A DNA stretch of 64,000 nt, taken from positions 62,001-126,000 of the forward strand of contig JARCOQ010000026.1 in NCBI GenBank assembly GCA_029207755.1, written 5' to 3'. How positions within the stretch are numbered: position 1 is the stretch's first letter; each line of letters starts with the position of its first letter. The notes under the pieces are model-generated. The model did no database searches, was not told the DNA's origin, and saw only the letters and a program-made list of their open reading frames with translations. Position numbers and translations under genes: made by a program. Source of the DNA: Chamaea fasciata (taxonomy: Eukaryota > Chordata > Aves > Passeriformes > Sylviidae). Shown here piece by piece: positions 1 to 13,130 of this stretch.

Positions 1-2770
1 TTTAGTTTGTGGGTTTTCTTTTTTTGTTCGCTTTGTTTTGGAGTTCTTTGCTAATAAACAAGCAGGGTCGGAGAGTTCAAAATAAAACGTCTACTTTGTT
101 TTTATTGCCCCCTCTGAAATACGCCTCGACAGCCTGGACAGCAGGCTGCTGCTGGTAACACTGTGCACGGGTAGGAGGAGACCTGGTCGGGGCTGGGAAG
201 GAAAAAACGGCACCACGGTGGTCACAGCTTTCTCCCTTCAGGAGTTTTATGGAGCAGAAAATACAGAGCTTTTGCCAACTGCGCTCTCTGTGACATCCCG
301 ACGTCCAGCGGGCACCGAGGTCATTTCTCATCTTTCTTGCCAACAGCCAAACCCCCAGGCGCCCGGGGGAAGAAAGAGTATGGGGAAAAAAAAAAAGGAA
401 CAAAGAAAACATGAAAAAATAAACCAAAACTATAGAAAATAATAAATAAAATTAAAATACCAAAAGAAAAAAAATTTCAAAGTAACAAAAAAGTGGAAAA
501 AAAATTTAAACAAAAAATTAAAATAAAAAACTAAAAGTAGTTTTAACAAGTAAATAAATAACTAAAGAAAAAAAAATTAAAAAACTGAAGAAAAAGTCTT
601 TGAAAAACCACAAAACGCAACATGAGAAACCACAACAAAAGAGCATAAAAATACAAAAATAACAAAAAATAAAATACAAAATTAAATAAATGCAGCTCTC
701 ACCTCCTGCCACTGCCTAAAAAAGCGCCATGGCTTTCCTCAATTATGCAGCAATAAGGGAAACAAACCCAGTGCCCCCCAGAACAGAAGGTTTTCTAGAC
801 AATTCCCACTTTTGCTTGGAAACAAATTCTATTTTAGTGGGAAGCTCATTTTGGACAAACACCCAAATGTGCCAAGGTAGGAAAGAACCAGCCCCTTGTG
901 TCCAAGGAACAGCAGCTAGGCCTGGATTCAGGTTTTAATGGCATTTATGTAATTAAAAATGCAGTAAATTGAACTTTACAAAGAGATGAATCATGGCAAA
1001 TAAATACTTCAAAGTTTTTTTGGGAATTCACAGAATTTTGTGGATATGGTGCTGGACAATTCCTGATTTACTAACATTAATTGGGTAAATTTCCTTGGAA
1101 ATGTGCTCTACAAGGTACAAAAATTCCAATTAGGATGGAAAACTGGAAAAAAATAAATATTCCCTTACTAGAAGCAGAGAGAGAAAAAACATCAAACAAA
1201 AGGAAGGAATAACATCTAAATCCCACCTTGCCTGGAAAGCAAGCTCAGGAATTTCTAACATTGAAAACTTTTGGAACACTCATCAAGTTGGTGGAAGTTC
1301 ATGGAATGATGATTTAAAATCTGCTTCCTCTGCCCTAATTTTAAAGGGAAGTGGGAATTCAACAGGTCCAGCTACTCCTATCCAAGAATGATCTGTGTTT
1401 TGTGGGAGTAACAATCCAAAGAAACTCCAATCTTACTTGTATTTGACATCGGAAACTCTCAGCAGAGTTGGGAAGTTTCAGTGGAACAAAAGCACCACAC
1501 TTCCTGCAATAACAAAATTGGACTCGGCAAGTCAGGAATTTTATTTACGCATCCACGGACAAGGAGGGGGATGACACCAGGAATACACTCCAGCTGAAAG
1601 CAAGGATTTATTGGAAAAGGCAGGAAATCAAACTGACAGTCTCTGTCCAGTTACGGCCAGGCAATTATCCAGGAGTCAGAAAGAAAAGTGGGAACCTTGG
1701 ACTGGGATAAGGCCTTCCAGTGGCTTCACTTCCTACTGGCTCTCTCCTTTTCGCCAACTACCTGCAAGAGGAAAAGCAACAGGAATAAAGTCTCAAACAG
1801 GATGGCCTTGGTCCAGGCAGACTGAAATGCAGCTCCCAGGGAGGGAGGCCAGGCTGTGCCTCGGGGAGCTCCGGGAATCTGGGATTGCCCGTGGGATTAA
1901 AGGGCTGGAAAAGCACACCCACCTGCCAGGTTCAGTGCTGGGACCGAGCAAGGCCGGGGCTCGGGGGCAGCAGTCAGAGCTGGGACTGCAGGAGAACACC
2001 CCAAACCCGGGTTAAACATCCGGCACGACACGCAGCACGCTCCGGGAGAAACTCGGGTGGGAGAAGCCCCGGGATGCTCCACGTTCCTTGCCCTTGGCAG
2101 CTGTGCCAGGGCCTCCCTCAGAATGCTGACCTCACCGTGCAGCTCCTACAAAATAGGAGAACTTATGGGAATCGCCCAGCAATCCATGGACTTCCAGTTA
2201 TTAAGAACCACAGCTGCAGCGAAAGGTGCCCAAACTCTACTGCAAACCAGCAGGGCTGAGGAGACGCAGGGATTTATTCCAGAGGTGGCATGTTGGTGTT
2301 ACTACTTTAAGCTCCTGCCGCTAGAACATATTTGTACAATAAAAACATTATTGAGGCAGCTAAATTAAAATTAAATTTTTTACACTAAAGTTGGCCAAAA
2401 AAGAGAGTCTCAAAATTAAGACACAGGCCGTACAGTTACTTAAAAAAAAAAGTTCTCATTCATGAGCATAACCTTCCAGCCTCTCATGTTTTCAGTCCTT
2501 ACCATTTATTTTTACCAAGGTGATGATTAAAACCTTGTCAAAAGCTCAAAAAAAAAACAATCCAGGACAAGGCAGGTGTTTTCCCAAGTACCCTCAGTGT
2601 GGAGCTGTGTCAGCCACAAGTGTTTGCTCCCTCAGCCCAGCCCGGAGCAGGCTCCAGCTGCTGCCCAGGGGTTACCAAGGGACTCACCTGTTTCAAGCTG
2701 TAAATGCAGGTGGCCTGCACTGGAGTGCCAAAAAATGTGAAATATGTGACTCTCACCTTGAATAGCGATC
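1..2770. other. AT-rich region with no recognised gene
   Basis: I recognise no protein here. Positions 370-700 are an A-rich, low-complexity run. The 116-codon open frame on the - strand at 77-427 matches nothing I know. A + strand AATAAA occurs at 2338-2343, and a - strand AATAAA (read as TTTATT near 1604) is also present; either could end an unseen transcript. Near 2690 and 2750 the - strand shows donor-like ends (CAG/GTGAGT and AAG/GTGAGA) that resemble those in the array to the right. The expected right-hand neighbours in other vertebrates (RPL11, ELOA) are not present. Confidence 0.5.
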
Positions 2771-2773
2771 GAT

Positions 2774-5700
2774 CTTCTCAGGGGAGCCCCTCACCCAGGC
2801 TGGGGGGCTCTGCCACGGATTTCATCCCTCTGCATCTGAAAGAAAGTTGGGACAAAAGTCAGAGTGCTGCAGGATACCTTGACAGCTCCACACATCTTGT
2901 GGCAATCTAGGAATACCCTCTACAGTCTAACTACACCCCACATCACAAATTTCAAGCCCCCAGCACTATTATCCTATTACCCCCACACCCAGACTGAGCA
3001 TCAAGGCAGAGCAGCTCTGGGCCAAACACACACCAACACCCGTGACACAGCACAGGACAAACGAGGGGACACAACAGGGACAGAAAACTCTGGGCAAGAA
3101 GAACGACCCTGAGGGTCCAGAGAACTCGGAATGAGATGACCGAGGTAAGATGGAAGGTGAGCTGGCCAGGCTCAGAGAACCCTGCAGGAACAAGATGCCA
3201 TCGGGATGACTTATCCCAAGAAATGCAGAGATGGATGCCCGAGAATCCTACGGTCAGAATCCTCGACCTGTCTTTGCATTCTCACAAGACCTAACCCGCC
3301 GGAATGGATCAGGGCGGTGCACGGCTGTCAGTACAGCTCAGAACAAGACCTGAAAAGGCATCGGACTGGATGCTTGTGAAGAGAGATGGATTCTGATGAG
3401 TGTCCGAGCAGCTGAGACAAAGGCACCTGGCTGAGGAGCACAGAGATCAGAAATGCTAAGACTGATGCCAGAGGTTTTGACAGGCGCCTGAAGGGCTAAG
3501 GGAAAAGACAGCACACACAAGACACCCAAAAGACACAGAGTGCACAACACACACAACACACCCTGGGACTGCTCTGCCCTGCACACCTCAGCACTGTGAT
3601 CCAGAATGAGACTTTCCCTTTTTCTAGCCTAAGGGGTCACATCTTGCACCCCTCCATCTCCAAACCTCATGCAAAAAATCCCTCCCGCTGACCCCTGCCC
3701 TGGCACCCCGCTTTCATCCCCTCCCTAGTTCCGAGCCCTCCACTTATCTCTCAGATGTCTGGGGAGGTGAATCCACGCTGGGTCCCAAAGAAGGCCGCCT
3801 ATGCCTCTGGGAAATTCCTCCTGTCACTTGCCTGCTGTCTCCTAGTCAGCTACAATAAAGAAAACCAAACATCAAAGCATAATCTTAGCTGCACATCAGC
3901 CAAAAACCAGCAGCTCTGCTACTCACCGTCTCTTAAGCAGGACCGGGTCCTCGGGCCCCGTGTGTGCTTCAGCTGAGCTCGGAGGCCGACGCTCGCAGCG
4001 CCAAAGCCTTAGAGGCATTACTGGCACCGAGCCCACCCACCGTGGCCTCCATTAGGGCTGTGAGCATCCCCGGTCAGAGCAGGACAGGAACGCAGGGTGG
4101 ACATCCCCGGTGAACCTCAACCCTGTGGACTCGGCCCCACCACTGTCACTTCCTGCCTGGCCCTAGCTTAGGGCTACTGCCTGCACCTCTCAGGACTTCT
4201 GGCATTGCCTTGCCATTAGGATTGCTGCCTGCACCTGCTCTCAGGGAAACAGTGTTGGAAGCAGCACTGTGAGGACCGGGATACCTGTACTCTGACTTGT
4301 ATCCTAGCCTGTACCCCTGATTTTCACTGTGTGTTCTCTAGTCCTTCAGTCCTTTACCTCAGCCTCTGTGTGTATCACTGTAACCTCCCCCCTTCTGAAC
4401 CCTGCTTCTTTTGAGCCCTAGACCTTGCAGCCGGGGACGCTCTGCACCGTTAGGGTCCCAAGAGCTGTCCCGCACGCAGGACAGGTACATCCACAGTTGT
4501 TCCCTGCCTACCCTAAACGTGGCCCTGAGACAGGGCAGAGGCTGACAGAGCCGAACTCTTTGCGGTGGCAAAAGGCACGAAGCCTTACCAACCGCCGCCT
4601 CGAGAGGGAAATCAGGAGCACTTCCACCGGCTGCGGAGAGACAGGGAATCCCAGGGTGGGTGGGGCGGGAAACCCCCGTTATCCCCAGCCCTGCTGGATC
4701 CTGCTCCCCACTATCGCTTCCTGCCTGGCCCTAGCCTGACAGTGTCTGCACAGGTCAGAGCTTCTGGTGTGTTCCTGCACTAGGGCTGCTGCCTGCACCT
4801 GCTCTCAGGGGAAGTGTGCTGGTAGCAGTGCTGTGAGGGCCGCTACACCTGTACTCTGACTTGTATCCTAGCCTGCTCCCCTGAGTTTCACCGTGTGCTT
4901 TCTCTCTCAAGCCCTCCCTCAGCCCGTGTGTCACTGTAAACTCCCTCCACTGAACCCTACTAACCTGACACCTTGCAACCAGCATTGCTCCCCTAATCAG
5001 GACGCTCCTGGGCCAGGAATCCCCTGCTGCAGCCCAACCCTGTGGACTCTAAAAGAAGGCCAACAATGTGAAGCTCCCTAGAACATGGAGATGGGTCAGA
5101 ACTGCCCCGCCCAGCAAAGGCTCTGGTGATGCTGAGGAGAAACCCTCACCCTTTACTCCTGAAGGGACCATCCCACTAGGGCCTTCTCCTCTAAGGTAAC
5201 TTTAAATCACCTCCCAGGACTGAAAAGGTTTTTTCCCTTCTCCTGACCACCGGCCCCAACACTTAGCTTTTGGAAGACGAGTGGACAAAATCCATAATCC
5301 TTAAGAGAAATGAATGTGTCGGCACCGTAGACATCGAGATGTTCTCAGCATCCGCTTTGGGGTGCCGTATCCAGACTTTGTCTCCGCACCTCCTCGCGCT
5401 ACCTAGGATCACAAAACAGGAAATGTGACTATCCCCCTCCAGAAGAGTAATCCCCAGGGCTCCTCTGCACTGCTGCCCCAGCTCCCCCTCAGATCTTCAC
5501 TCCGCTCCAGAGGCTGACAGGAGTGGACCCAGCAAAAGGAAAAAGTAAATGCTGAGCGCATCGCTCACCTATGGGTCACCCTGCCTAAAGGGCAACTCAC
5601 CGGCTCTCTCTATTCCTTGGCACGCCTAGGACAGCAGCAGCACCTGCAAAGAAACAAAAGAAACAAAAAATCATGCTGAGTTACTGTGAAACAGCAACCT

Positions 5701-7719
5701 CCCCAGTCTGACTGAAGCATGCCGCAAGTATACCTTAATGCTGCACCCGTTTGGCCTCTGGCATCCGGGGCCAGCACATCTTTTAATTTTAGGGGACACC
5801 CTAAAATTAAAAAAAAAGAACAGTGAATCCTTACAGCTGTACCAGCAAGTGAGATTTGAGCAAGAGCAACTGCTTCTGTCCACCAGTCACTGCTCACCTC
5901 CCCCACTTCACCCTGACTGTCGATATCCAGCTTCACCTAAAAATAAAGACAAAGAACAGAGCTGTAACACTGCCACTATTTACACTTCCCCTGCAAACAC
6001 AAAAAGAGACTGACCTGCTCAGGGGATCCCCCTCACTAGGAATGGGGGGCTCTGCCACAGATTTCATCCATCTGCATCTGAAACGAATTTAGGACAAAAG
6101 TCAGAGCGCTGCAGGATACCTTGGCAGCCCCAGACATCTTGTGGCAATCTAGGAATACCCTCGACAGTCTAACTACACCCCACATCACAAATTTCAAGCC
6201 CCCGGCACTATTACCCTCGTACCCCTACACCCAGACTGAGCAGCAGGGCAGAGCAGCTCCGGGCCAAACACACACCAACACCCGTGACACAGCACAGGAC
6301 AAACGAGGGGACGCAACAGGGACAGAAAACTCTGGGCAAGAAGAATGACCCTGAGGGTCCAGAGAACTCGGGATGAGATGACCGAGGTGAGACGGAAGGT
6401 GAGCTGGCCAGGCTCAGAGAACCCTGCAGGAACAAGATGCCATCGGGATGACTTATCCCAAGAAATGCAGAGATGGATGCCCGAGAACCCTACGGTCAGA
6501 ATCCTCGACCTGTCTTTGCATTCTCACAAGACCTAACCCGCCGGAATGGATCAGGGCGGTGCACGGCTGTCAATACAGCTCAGAACAAGACCTGAAAAGG
6601 CATCGGACTGGATGATGCTGAAGACTGATGGATTCTGATGTGTGTCCTAGCACCAAAGTCAAAAGCACCTGGCCCAGGAACACAGAGATCAAAGATGCTA
6701 AGATCGATGCCAGGAGTTTTGACAGGCCCCAGGAAGGGCTACAGCAAAAGACACAAAAGACAAGATGCACAAAAGACACAGAGTGCACAACAGACAGGTG
6801 ACACAACACACCCTGGGACCGCTCTGCCCTGCACACCTCGGCACTGTGATCCAAAATGAGACTCTCCCTGGATGTAACCTAAGGGGTCACATCTTGGACA
6901 TCCCTGTCTCCAAACCTGACTCCAAAAACCCCTCCCAGTGACCCCTGCTCCGGCACCCCGCTTTCATCCCCACTCTAGCTCCAAGCCCTCCACTTATCTC
7001 TCTGACGTCCAGGGAGGCAAATCTGCGCCAGGTGCCAAAGAAGGCCACCTCTCCCTCAGGGAAATTCCTGCTGTCGCCAGGCTGCTGTCTCCTACACAGC
7101 TACAATAAAGAAAACCAAACATCAAAGCATAATCTTGGCAGCCCATCACCCAAAACCCGACAATTCTGCTACTCACTGTCTCCTAAGCTTGCCTGTGTCC
7201 TCGGCCCCGCGCTTCAGCTGCGCTCAGAGGCCAACGCCGGCGTCGCAGGGTCTGCCTGGGTAAAGAGCAGACAATGTGACGTGGCAGCGCTGGAACTTGA
7301 GGGGACCATCCCTCCTCCTCCTCCTCCTCCCTGACTCACCTCAACTCCTCGCCCGTTATCCAAGACTACCTGGATGGGGCCTTCACAAGGAGAAGATCAA
7401 GACTCCATCACAGACTCCTGGAATGCTCCCGGAGGGCTCACGGGTGAGGTGACCCGGGTCTGTTGTCCGGTTGGTGAGAGGGGAGCTCGGCCTCCTGCGA
7501 GTGGACTCCCTAAAACGCACAATAACGGAGGCTTAGAGTTGCACCAGCGAGTGAGGCTTGAACAATAGCAACTGCTTCTGTCCACCCATCACTGCTCACC
7601 TCGCCCACGTCAGCTTGACTGCTGAGATCCGGCTTTACCACCTAAAAATAAAGACAAAGAACAGAGCTGTAACACAGCCATCATTTACACCTCCCCTGCA
7701 AACACAAACAGGGACTGAC
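2774..7719. repeat. Array unit 1 (A1 - long spacer - A2 - short spacer)
   Basis: A1 opens with the tract CTTCTCAGGGGAGCCCC and runs to about 3985. The long spacer follows to 6013. A2 starts with CCTGCTCAGGGGATCCC at 6014 and the short spacer runs to 7719. A1 and A2 share the stretch around GCCATCGGGATGACTTATCC (3196 and 6437) and a closing segment around ACAATAAAGAAAACCAAAC (3852 and 7103). Frames are interrupted in all copies, so I do not call a protein-coding gene. Confidence 0.8.
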
Positions 7720-10700
7720 CTTCTCAGGGGAGCCCCTCACCCAGGATGGGGGGCTCTGCCACAGATTTCATCTCTCTGCATCTGAAAGAAAGTTCGGACA
7801 AAAGTCAGAGTGCTGCAGGATACCTTGACAGCTCCAGACATCTTCTGGCAATCTAGGAATACCCTCTACAGTCTAACTACACCCCACATCACAAATTTCA
7901 AGCCCCTGGCACTATTACCCTCGTACCCCTACACCCAGACTGAGCATCAAGGCAGAGCAGCTCCCGGCCAAACACACACCAACACCCGTGACACAGCACA
8001 GGACAAACGAGGGGACGCAACAGGGACAGAAAACTCTGGCAAGAAAAATGACCCTGAGGGTCCAGAGAACTCAGAATGAGATGACCGAGGTGAGACGGAA
8101 GGTGAGCTGGCCAGGCTCAGAGAACCCTGCAGGAACAAGATGCCATCGGGATGACTTATCCCAAGAAATGCAGAGATGGATGCCCGAGAACCCTACGGTC
8201 AGAATCCTCGACCTGTCTTTGCATTCTCACAAGACCTAACCCGCCGGAATGGATCAGGGCGGTGCACGGCTGTCAGTACAGCTCAGAACAAGACCTGAAA
8301 AGGCATCGGACTGGATGCTTGTGAAGAGAGATGGATTCTGATGAGTGTCCGAGCAGCTGAGACAAAGGCACCTGGCTGAGGAGCACAGAGATCAGAAATG
8401 CTAAGACTGATGCCAGAGGTTTTGACAGGCCCCTGAAGGGCTAAGGGAAAAGACAGCACACACAAGACACCCAAGACACAGAGTGCACAACAGACACAAC
8501 ACACACCAGGACTGCTCTGCCCTGCACACCTCAGCACTGTGATCCAGAATGAGACTTTCCCTTTTTCTAGCCTAAGGGGTCACATCTTGCACCCCTCCAT
8601 CTCCAAACCTCATGCAAAAAATCCCTCCCGGTGACCCCTGCCCTGGCACCCCGCTTTCATCCTCTCCCTCGTTCCGAGCCCTCCACTTATCTCTCAGATG
8701 TCTGGGGAGGTGAATCCACGCTGGGTCCCAAAGAAGGCCGCCTATGCCTCTGGGAAATTCCTCCTGTCACTGGGCTGCTGTCTCCTAGTCAGCTACAATA
8801 AAGAAAACCAAACATCAAAGCATAATCTTAGCTGCACATCAGCCAAAAACCAGCAGCTCTGCTACTCACCGTCCCTTAAGCAGGACCGGGTCCTCGGGCC
8901 CCGTGTGTGCTTCAGCTGAGCTCGGAGGCCGACGCTCGCAGCGCCAAAGCCTTAGAGGCATTACTGGCACCGAGCCCACCCACCGTGGCCTCCATTAGGG
9001 CTGTGAGCATCCCCGGTTAGAGCAGGACAGGAACGCAGGGTGGACATCCCCGGTGAACCTCAACCCTGTGGACTCGGCCCCACCACTGTCACTTCCTGCC
9101 TGGCCCTAGCTTAGGGTTACTGCCTGCACCTCTCAGGACTTCTGGCATTGCCTTGCCATTAGGATTGCTGCCTGCACCTGCTCTCAGGGAAACAGTGTTG
9201 GAAGCAGCACTGTGAGGACCGGGATACCTGTACTCTGACTTGTATCCTAGCCTGTACCCCTGATTTTCACTGTGTGTTCTCTAGTCCTTCAGTCCTTTAC
9301 CTCAGCCTCTGTGTGTATCACTGTAACCTCCCCCCTTCTGAACCCTGCTTCTTCAGAGCCCTAGACCTTGCAGCCGGGGACGCTCTGCACCATTAGGGTC
9401 CCAAGAGCTGTCCCGCACGCAGGACAGGTACATCCACAGTTGTTCCCTGCCTACCCTAAGAAACGTGGCCCTGAGACAGGGCAGAGGCTGACAGAGCCGA
9501 ACTCTTTGCGGTGGCAAAAGGCACGAAGCCTTACCAACCGCCGCCTCGAGAGGGAAATCAGGAGCACTTCCACCGGCTGCGGAGAGACAGGGAATCCCAG
9601 GGTGGGTGGGGCGGGAAACCCCCGTTATCCCCAGCCCTGCTGGATCCTGCTCCCCACTATCGCTTCCTGCCTGGCCCTAGCCTGACAGTGTCTGCACAGG
9701 TCAGAGCTTCTGGTGTGTTCCTGCACTAGGGCTGCTGCCTGCACCTGCTCTCAGGGGAAGTGTGCTGGTAGCAGTGCTGTGAGGGCCGCTACACCTGTAC
9801 TCTGACTTGTATCCTAGCCTGCTCCCCTGAGTTTCACCGTGTGCTTTCTCTCTCAAGCCCTCCCTCAGCCCGTGTGTCACTGTAAACTCCCTCCACTGAA
9901 CCCTACTAACCTGACACCTTGCAACCAGCATTGCTCCCCTAATCAGGACGCTCCTGGGCCAGGAATCCCCTGCTGCAGCCCAACCCTGTGGACTCTAAAA
10001 GAAGGCCAACAATGTGAAGCTCCCTAGAACATGGAGATGGGTCAGAACTGCCCCGCCCAGCAAAGGCTCTGGTGATGCTGAGGAGAAACCCTCACCCTTT
10101 ACTCCTGAGGGGACCATCCCACTAGGGCCTTCTCCTCTAAGGTAACTTTAAATCACCTCCCAGGACTGAAAAGGTTTTTTCCCTTCTCCTGACCACCGGC
10201 CCCAACACTTAGCTTTTGGAAGACGAGTGGACAAAATCCATAATCCTTGAGAGAAATGAATGTGTCGGCACCGTAGACATCGAGATGTTCTCAGCATCCG
10301 CTTTGGGGTGCCGTATCCAGACTTTGTCTCCGCACCTCCTCGCGCTACCTAGGATCACAAAACAGGAAATGTGACTATCCCCCTCCAGAAGAGTAATCCC
10401 CAGGGCTCCTCTGCACTGCTGCCCCAGCTCCCCCTCAGATCTTCACTCCGCTCCAGAGGCTGACAGGAGTGGACCCAGCAAAAGGAAAAAGTAAATGCTG
10501 AGCGCATCGCTCACCTATGGGTCCACCCTGCCTAAAGGGCAACTCACCGGCTCTCTCTATCCCTTAGCACACCTAGGACAGCAGCAGCACCTGCAAAGAA
10601 ACAAAAGAAACAAAAAATCATGCTGAGTTACTGTGAAACAGCAACCTCCCCAGTCTGACTGAAGCATGCCGCAAGTATACCTTAATGCTGCACCCGTTTG

Positions 10701-12165
10701 GCCTCTGGCATCCGGGGCCAGCACATCTTTTAATTTTAGGGGACACCCTAAAATTAAAAAAAAAGAACAGTGAATCCTTACAGCTGTACCAGTAAGTGAG
10801 ATTTGAGCAAGAGCAACTGCTTCTGTCCACCAGTCACTGCTCACCTCCCCCACTTCACCCTGACTGTCGATATCCAGCTTCACCTAAAAATAAAGACAAA
10901 GAACAGAGCTGTAACACTGCCACTATTTACACTTCCCCTGCAAACACAAAAAGAGACTGACCTGCTCAGGGGATCCCCCTCACTAGGAATGGGGGGCTCT
11001 GCCACAGATTTCATCCATCTGCATCTGAAACGAATTTAGGACAAAAGTCAGAGCGCTGCAGGATACCTTGGCAGCCCCAGACATCTTGTGGCAATCTAGG
11101 AATACCCTCGACAGTCTAACTACACCCCACATCACAAATTTCAAGCCCCCGGCACTATTACCCTCGTACCCCTACACCCAGACTGAGCAGCAGGGCAGAG
11201 CAGCTCCCGGCCAAACACACACCAACACCCGTGACACAGCACAGGACAAACGAGGGGACGCAACAGGGACAGAAAACTCTGGCAAGAAAAATGACCCTGA
11301 GGGTCCAGAGAACTCGGAATGAGATGACCGAGGTAAGGCCGAAGGTGAGCTGGCCAGGCTCAGAGAACCCTGCAGGAACAAGATGCCAACAGGATGACTT
11401 GTCCCAGAGACAGATGCCTGAGAATCCTACATCAGAATCCTCTACCTGTCTTTGGATTCTTAAAAGACCTGACCCGCAGTAATGGATCACTGTGGTGCAC
11501 TGCTGGTGATACAGCTCAGAACAAGACCTGAAAAGGCATCGGACTGGATGCTTGTGAAGAGAGATGGATTCCCACGTGTGTCCGAGCACAAGGTTCAATG
11601 GCATCAGCACCTGGCCAAGGAACAGGCGATGTTAAGAACGATGCCTGGCATTTCCAACAGGCCCCTCAAAGGGCTAAGGCAAAAGACACACCATACGAGA
11701 CACCCAAAAGACACACAGTACACAACAGACAAGTGAAACGACATGCCCTAGGACTGCTTTGCCCTGTGCACCTCAGCACTGAGATATCTCCTTTATGTGG
11801 CCTAAGGGGTCACACCTTGGACATCCCCATCTCCAAATCCGACTCAAATACACCTCCCAGTGACCCCGACCCCATATCCCACTTTCATGCCCGCCGTGGC
11901 TCCGAGCCCTTCAACTTATCTTTGGGATGTTCAGGGATGAGAATCCACATCATCTGCCAAAGAAGGCCACCTCTGCCTCTAGGAATTCCCTGCTGTCACC
12001 AGGCCACTGTCTCTCAGTCAGGTACCATAAAGGAAGCCAAACATCGATGCACGGTCTCAGCAGATCTGTTGGATGGTCAGTGAGGGGGTCTCAGCATAAT
12101 ACCAGTGGACCACCTAAAACACACAAACAATAATGGATGCTTAGAGTTGTCCCAGAAATGCCACT
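7720..12165. repeat. Array unit 2 (A3 - long spacer - A4, truncated)
   Basis: It repeats unit 1 from A1 onward. The region 8250-11330 is almost base-for-base the same as 3300-6380. Visible differences include a 3-bp insertion at about 9459 and scattered substitutions. A4 diverges after about 11330 and ends in a segment resembling 7440-7545 (TCTGTTG and CCTAAAAC landmarks at 12065 and 12113), indicating an internal deletion relative to unit 1. Confidence 0.8.
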
Positions 12166-12179
12166 GCCCTGACCACACA

Positions 12180-13130
12180 AATATATGAATTCTAGAAAAG
12201 AAAACACAAAAAATAGTCCACCAAAAAAAAAGCCAGCTATTATTTCTCTTCGTCCAAATACAATAAAAATAACTCCTATATCCAATCCCCTCAAAAAACC
12301 TCCAAAATATATACCCAGAACCCCCCATCCTAAAACTAAAAGATCCATTCAGCTATAAACAGTATCTCCCAAATTATCCATAACTATAGAACACACACTA
12401 TAGCCAAACAAGCTAAATAAATAAACTACTCCAGCACAATAAACTAATTATAAATATTAGGAAGCCCTAAAAAATGAACTACTGCACATTACCTCAAACC
12501 CACCAAAAAAACACTACACACCATGATAAAAGCCACCACTAAGTAAATAAAACCCTCCCCTATACCTTGCACTACAGCCAATTACATCACCGTAAACCTC
12601 AGGAAACATATCCTTGGAAAACACAATACCCCACCAAAAACAATTCAACAACAAAACTCAGTTCAAAAACAACCTAATCCACATGTAAACTAAGAAGCCT
12701 AACATGAAATAAATAGAGCATATCCCTCATCATACACCCTCTCCAAGCAAAATAAAGCTACACAATAAGTTATTAAAAGCCACTTTAAAACCATTAAACA
12801 GAAAAAACTTGAAATAAATTAAAAGCTGCATCTAACAAAACACCCAAACTTCAGCCGGCCAGGCTGGCCCTACCCAGTCTGAGTCCCTACACACAATGAA
12901 CAAAACCCCAATAACACATATCAGAAGCCTATCAAGGAAAAGTACTTAATTCTATCTCAAACACAAACCCACCCATAAAGCTATCTTCACTCAAACACCA
13001 AATTACACGTAATAAACAATACCAAAAAATCAAGCAAAAGACCATATACCACCAAAGAAAGTATTAGCAAACAAAAAACCACATGTAAGCACCCCTAGTT
13101 ATTAAAAATCGAGGTGAAAAGAAATGCCTC
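12180..13130. other. Strongly G-poor, A/C-rich block of unknown origin
   Basis: On the + strand G is only about 5 percent in the sample lines I counted (1 to 5 G per 60 bases from 12241 to 12600), while A and C dominate. The base composition resembles the light-strand sense of vertebrate mitochondrial DNA. However, I could not translate any part into a mitochondrial protein or recognise a mitochondrial RNA gene. A degenerate nuclear mitochondrial insertion or a strand-asymmetric satellite are both possible. No nuclear coding sequence is visible. Confidence 0.6.

Larger units (their letters stand above)
2774..12165. repeat. Higher-order tandem array, about 4.95-kb unit, two copies
   Basis: Long stretches recur at a fixed offset of 4943-4947 bp: 3755 matches 8698, 4425 matches 9368, 4565 matches 9511, 5610 matches 10557 and 6121 matches 11068. 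Over about 3.2 kb the offset drifts by only 4 bp, so this part is nearly identical and must be recent or homogenised. Each unit is composite. A module of about 1.2 kb (A) appears four times, beginning near 2774, 6014, 7720 and 10961. The A modules are separated alternately by a long spacer of about 2 kb (3990-6013 and 8935-10960) and a short one of about 0.5 kb (7250-7719). The last A copy is more diverged and lacks the part matching about 7150-7460, then ends near 12165. I recognise no known transposon or protein. Confidence 0.9.

Noticed and set aside
2774..12165. Protein-coding genes from the recurrent 60-150 codon frames of the array
   Set aside because: Frames differ among copies, contain stops at matching places, and no family is recognised.
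12180..13130. A confident nuclear mitochondrial insertion
   Set aside because: Composition fits, but no mitochondrial protein, rRNA or tRNA segment could be read in any frame.
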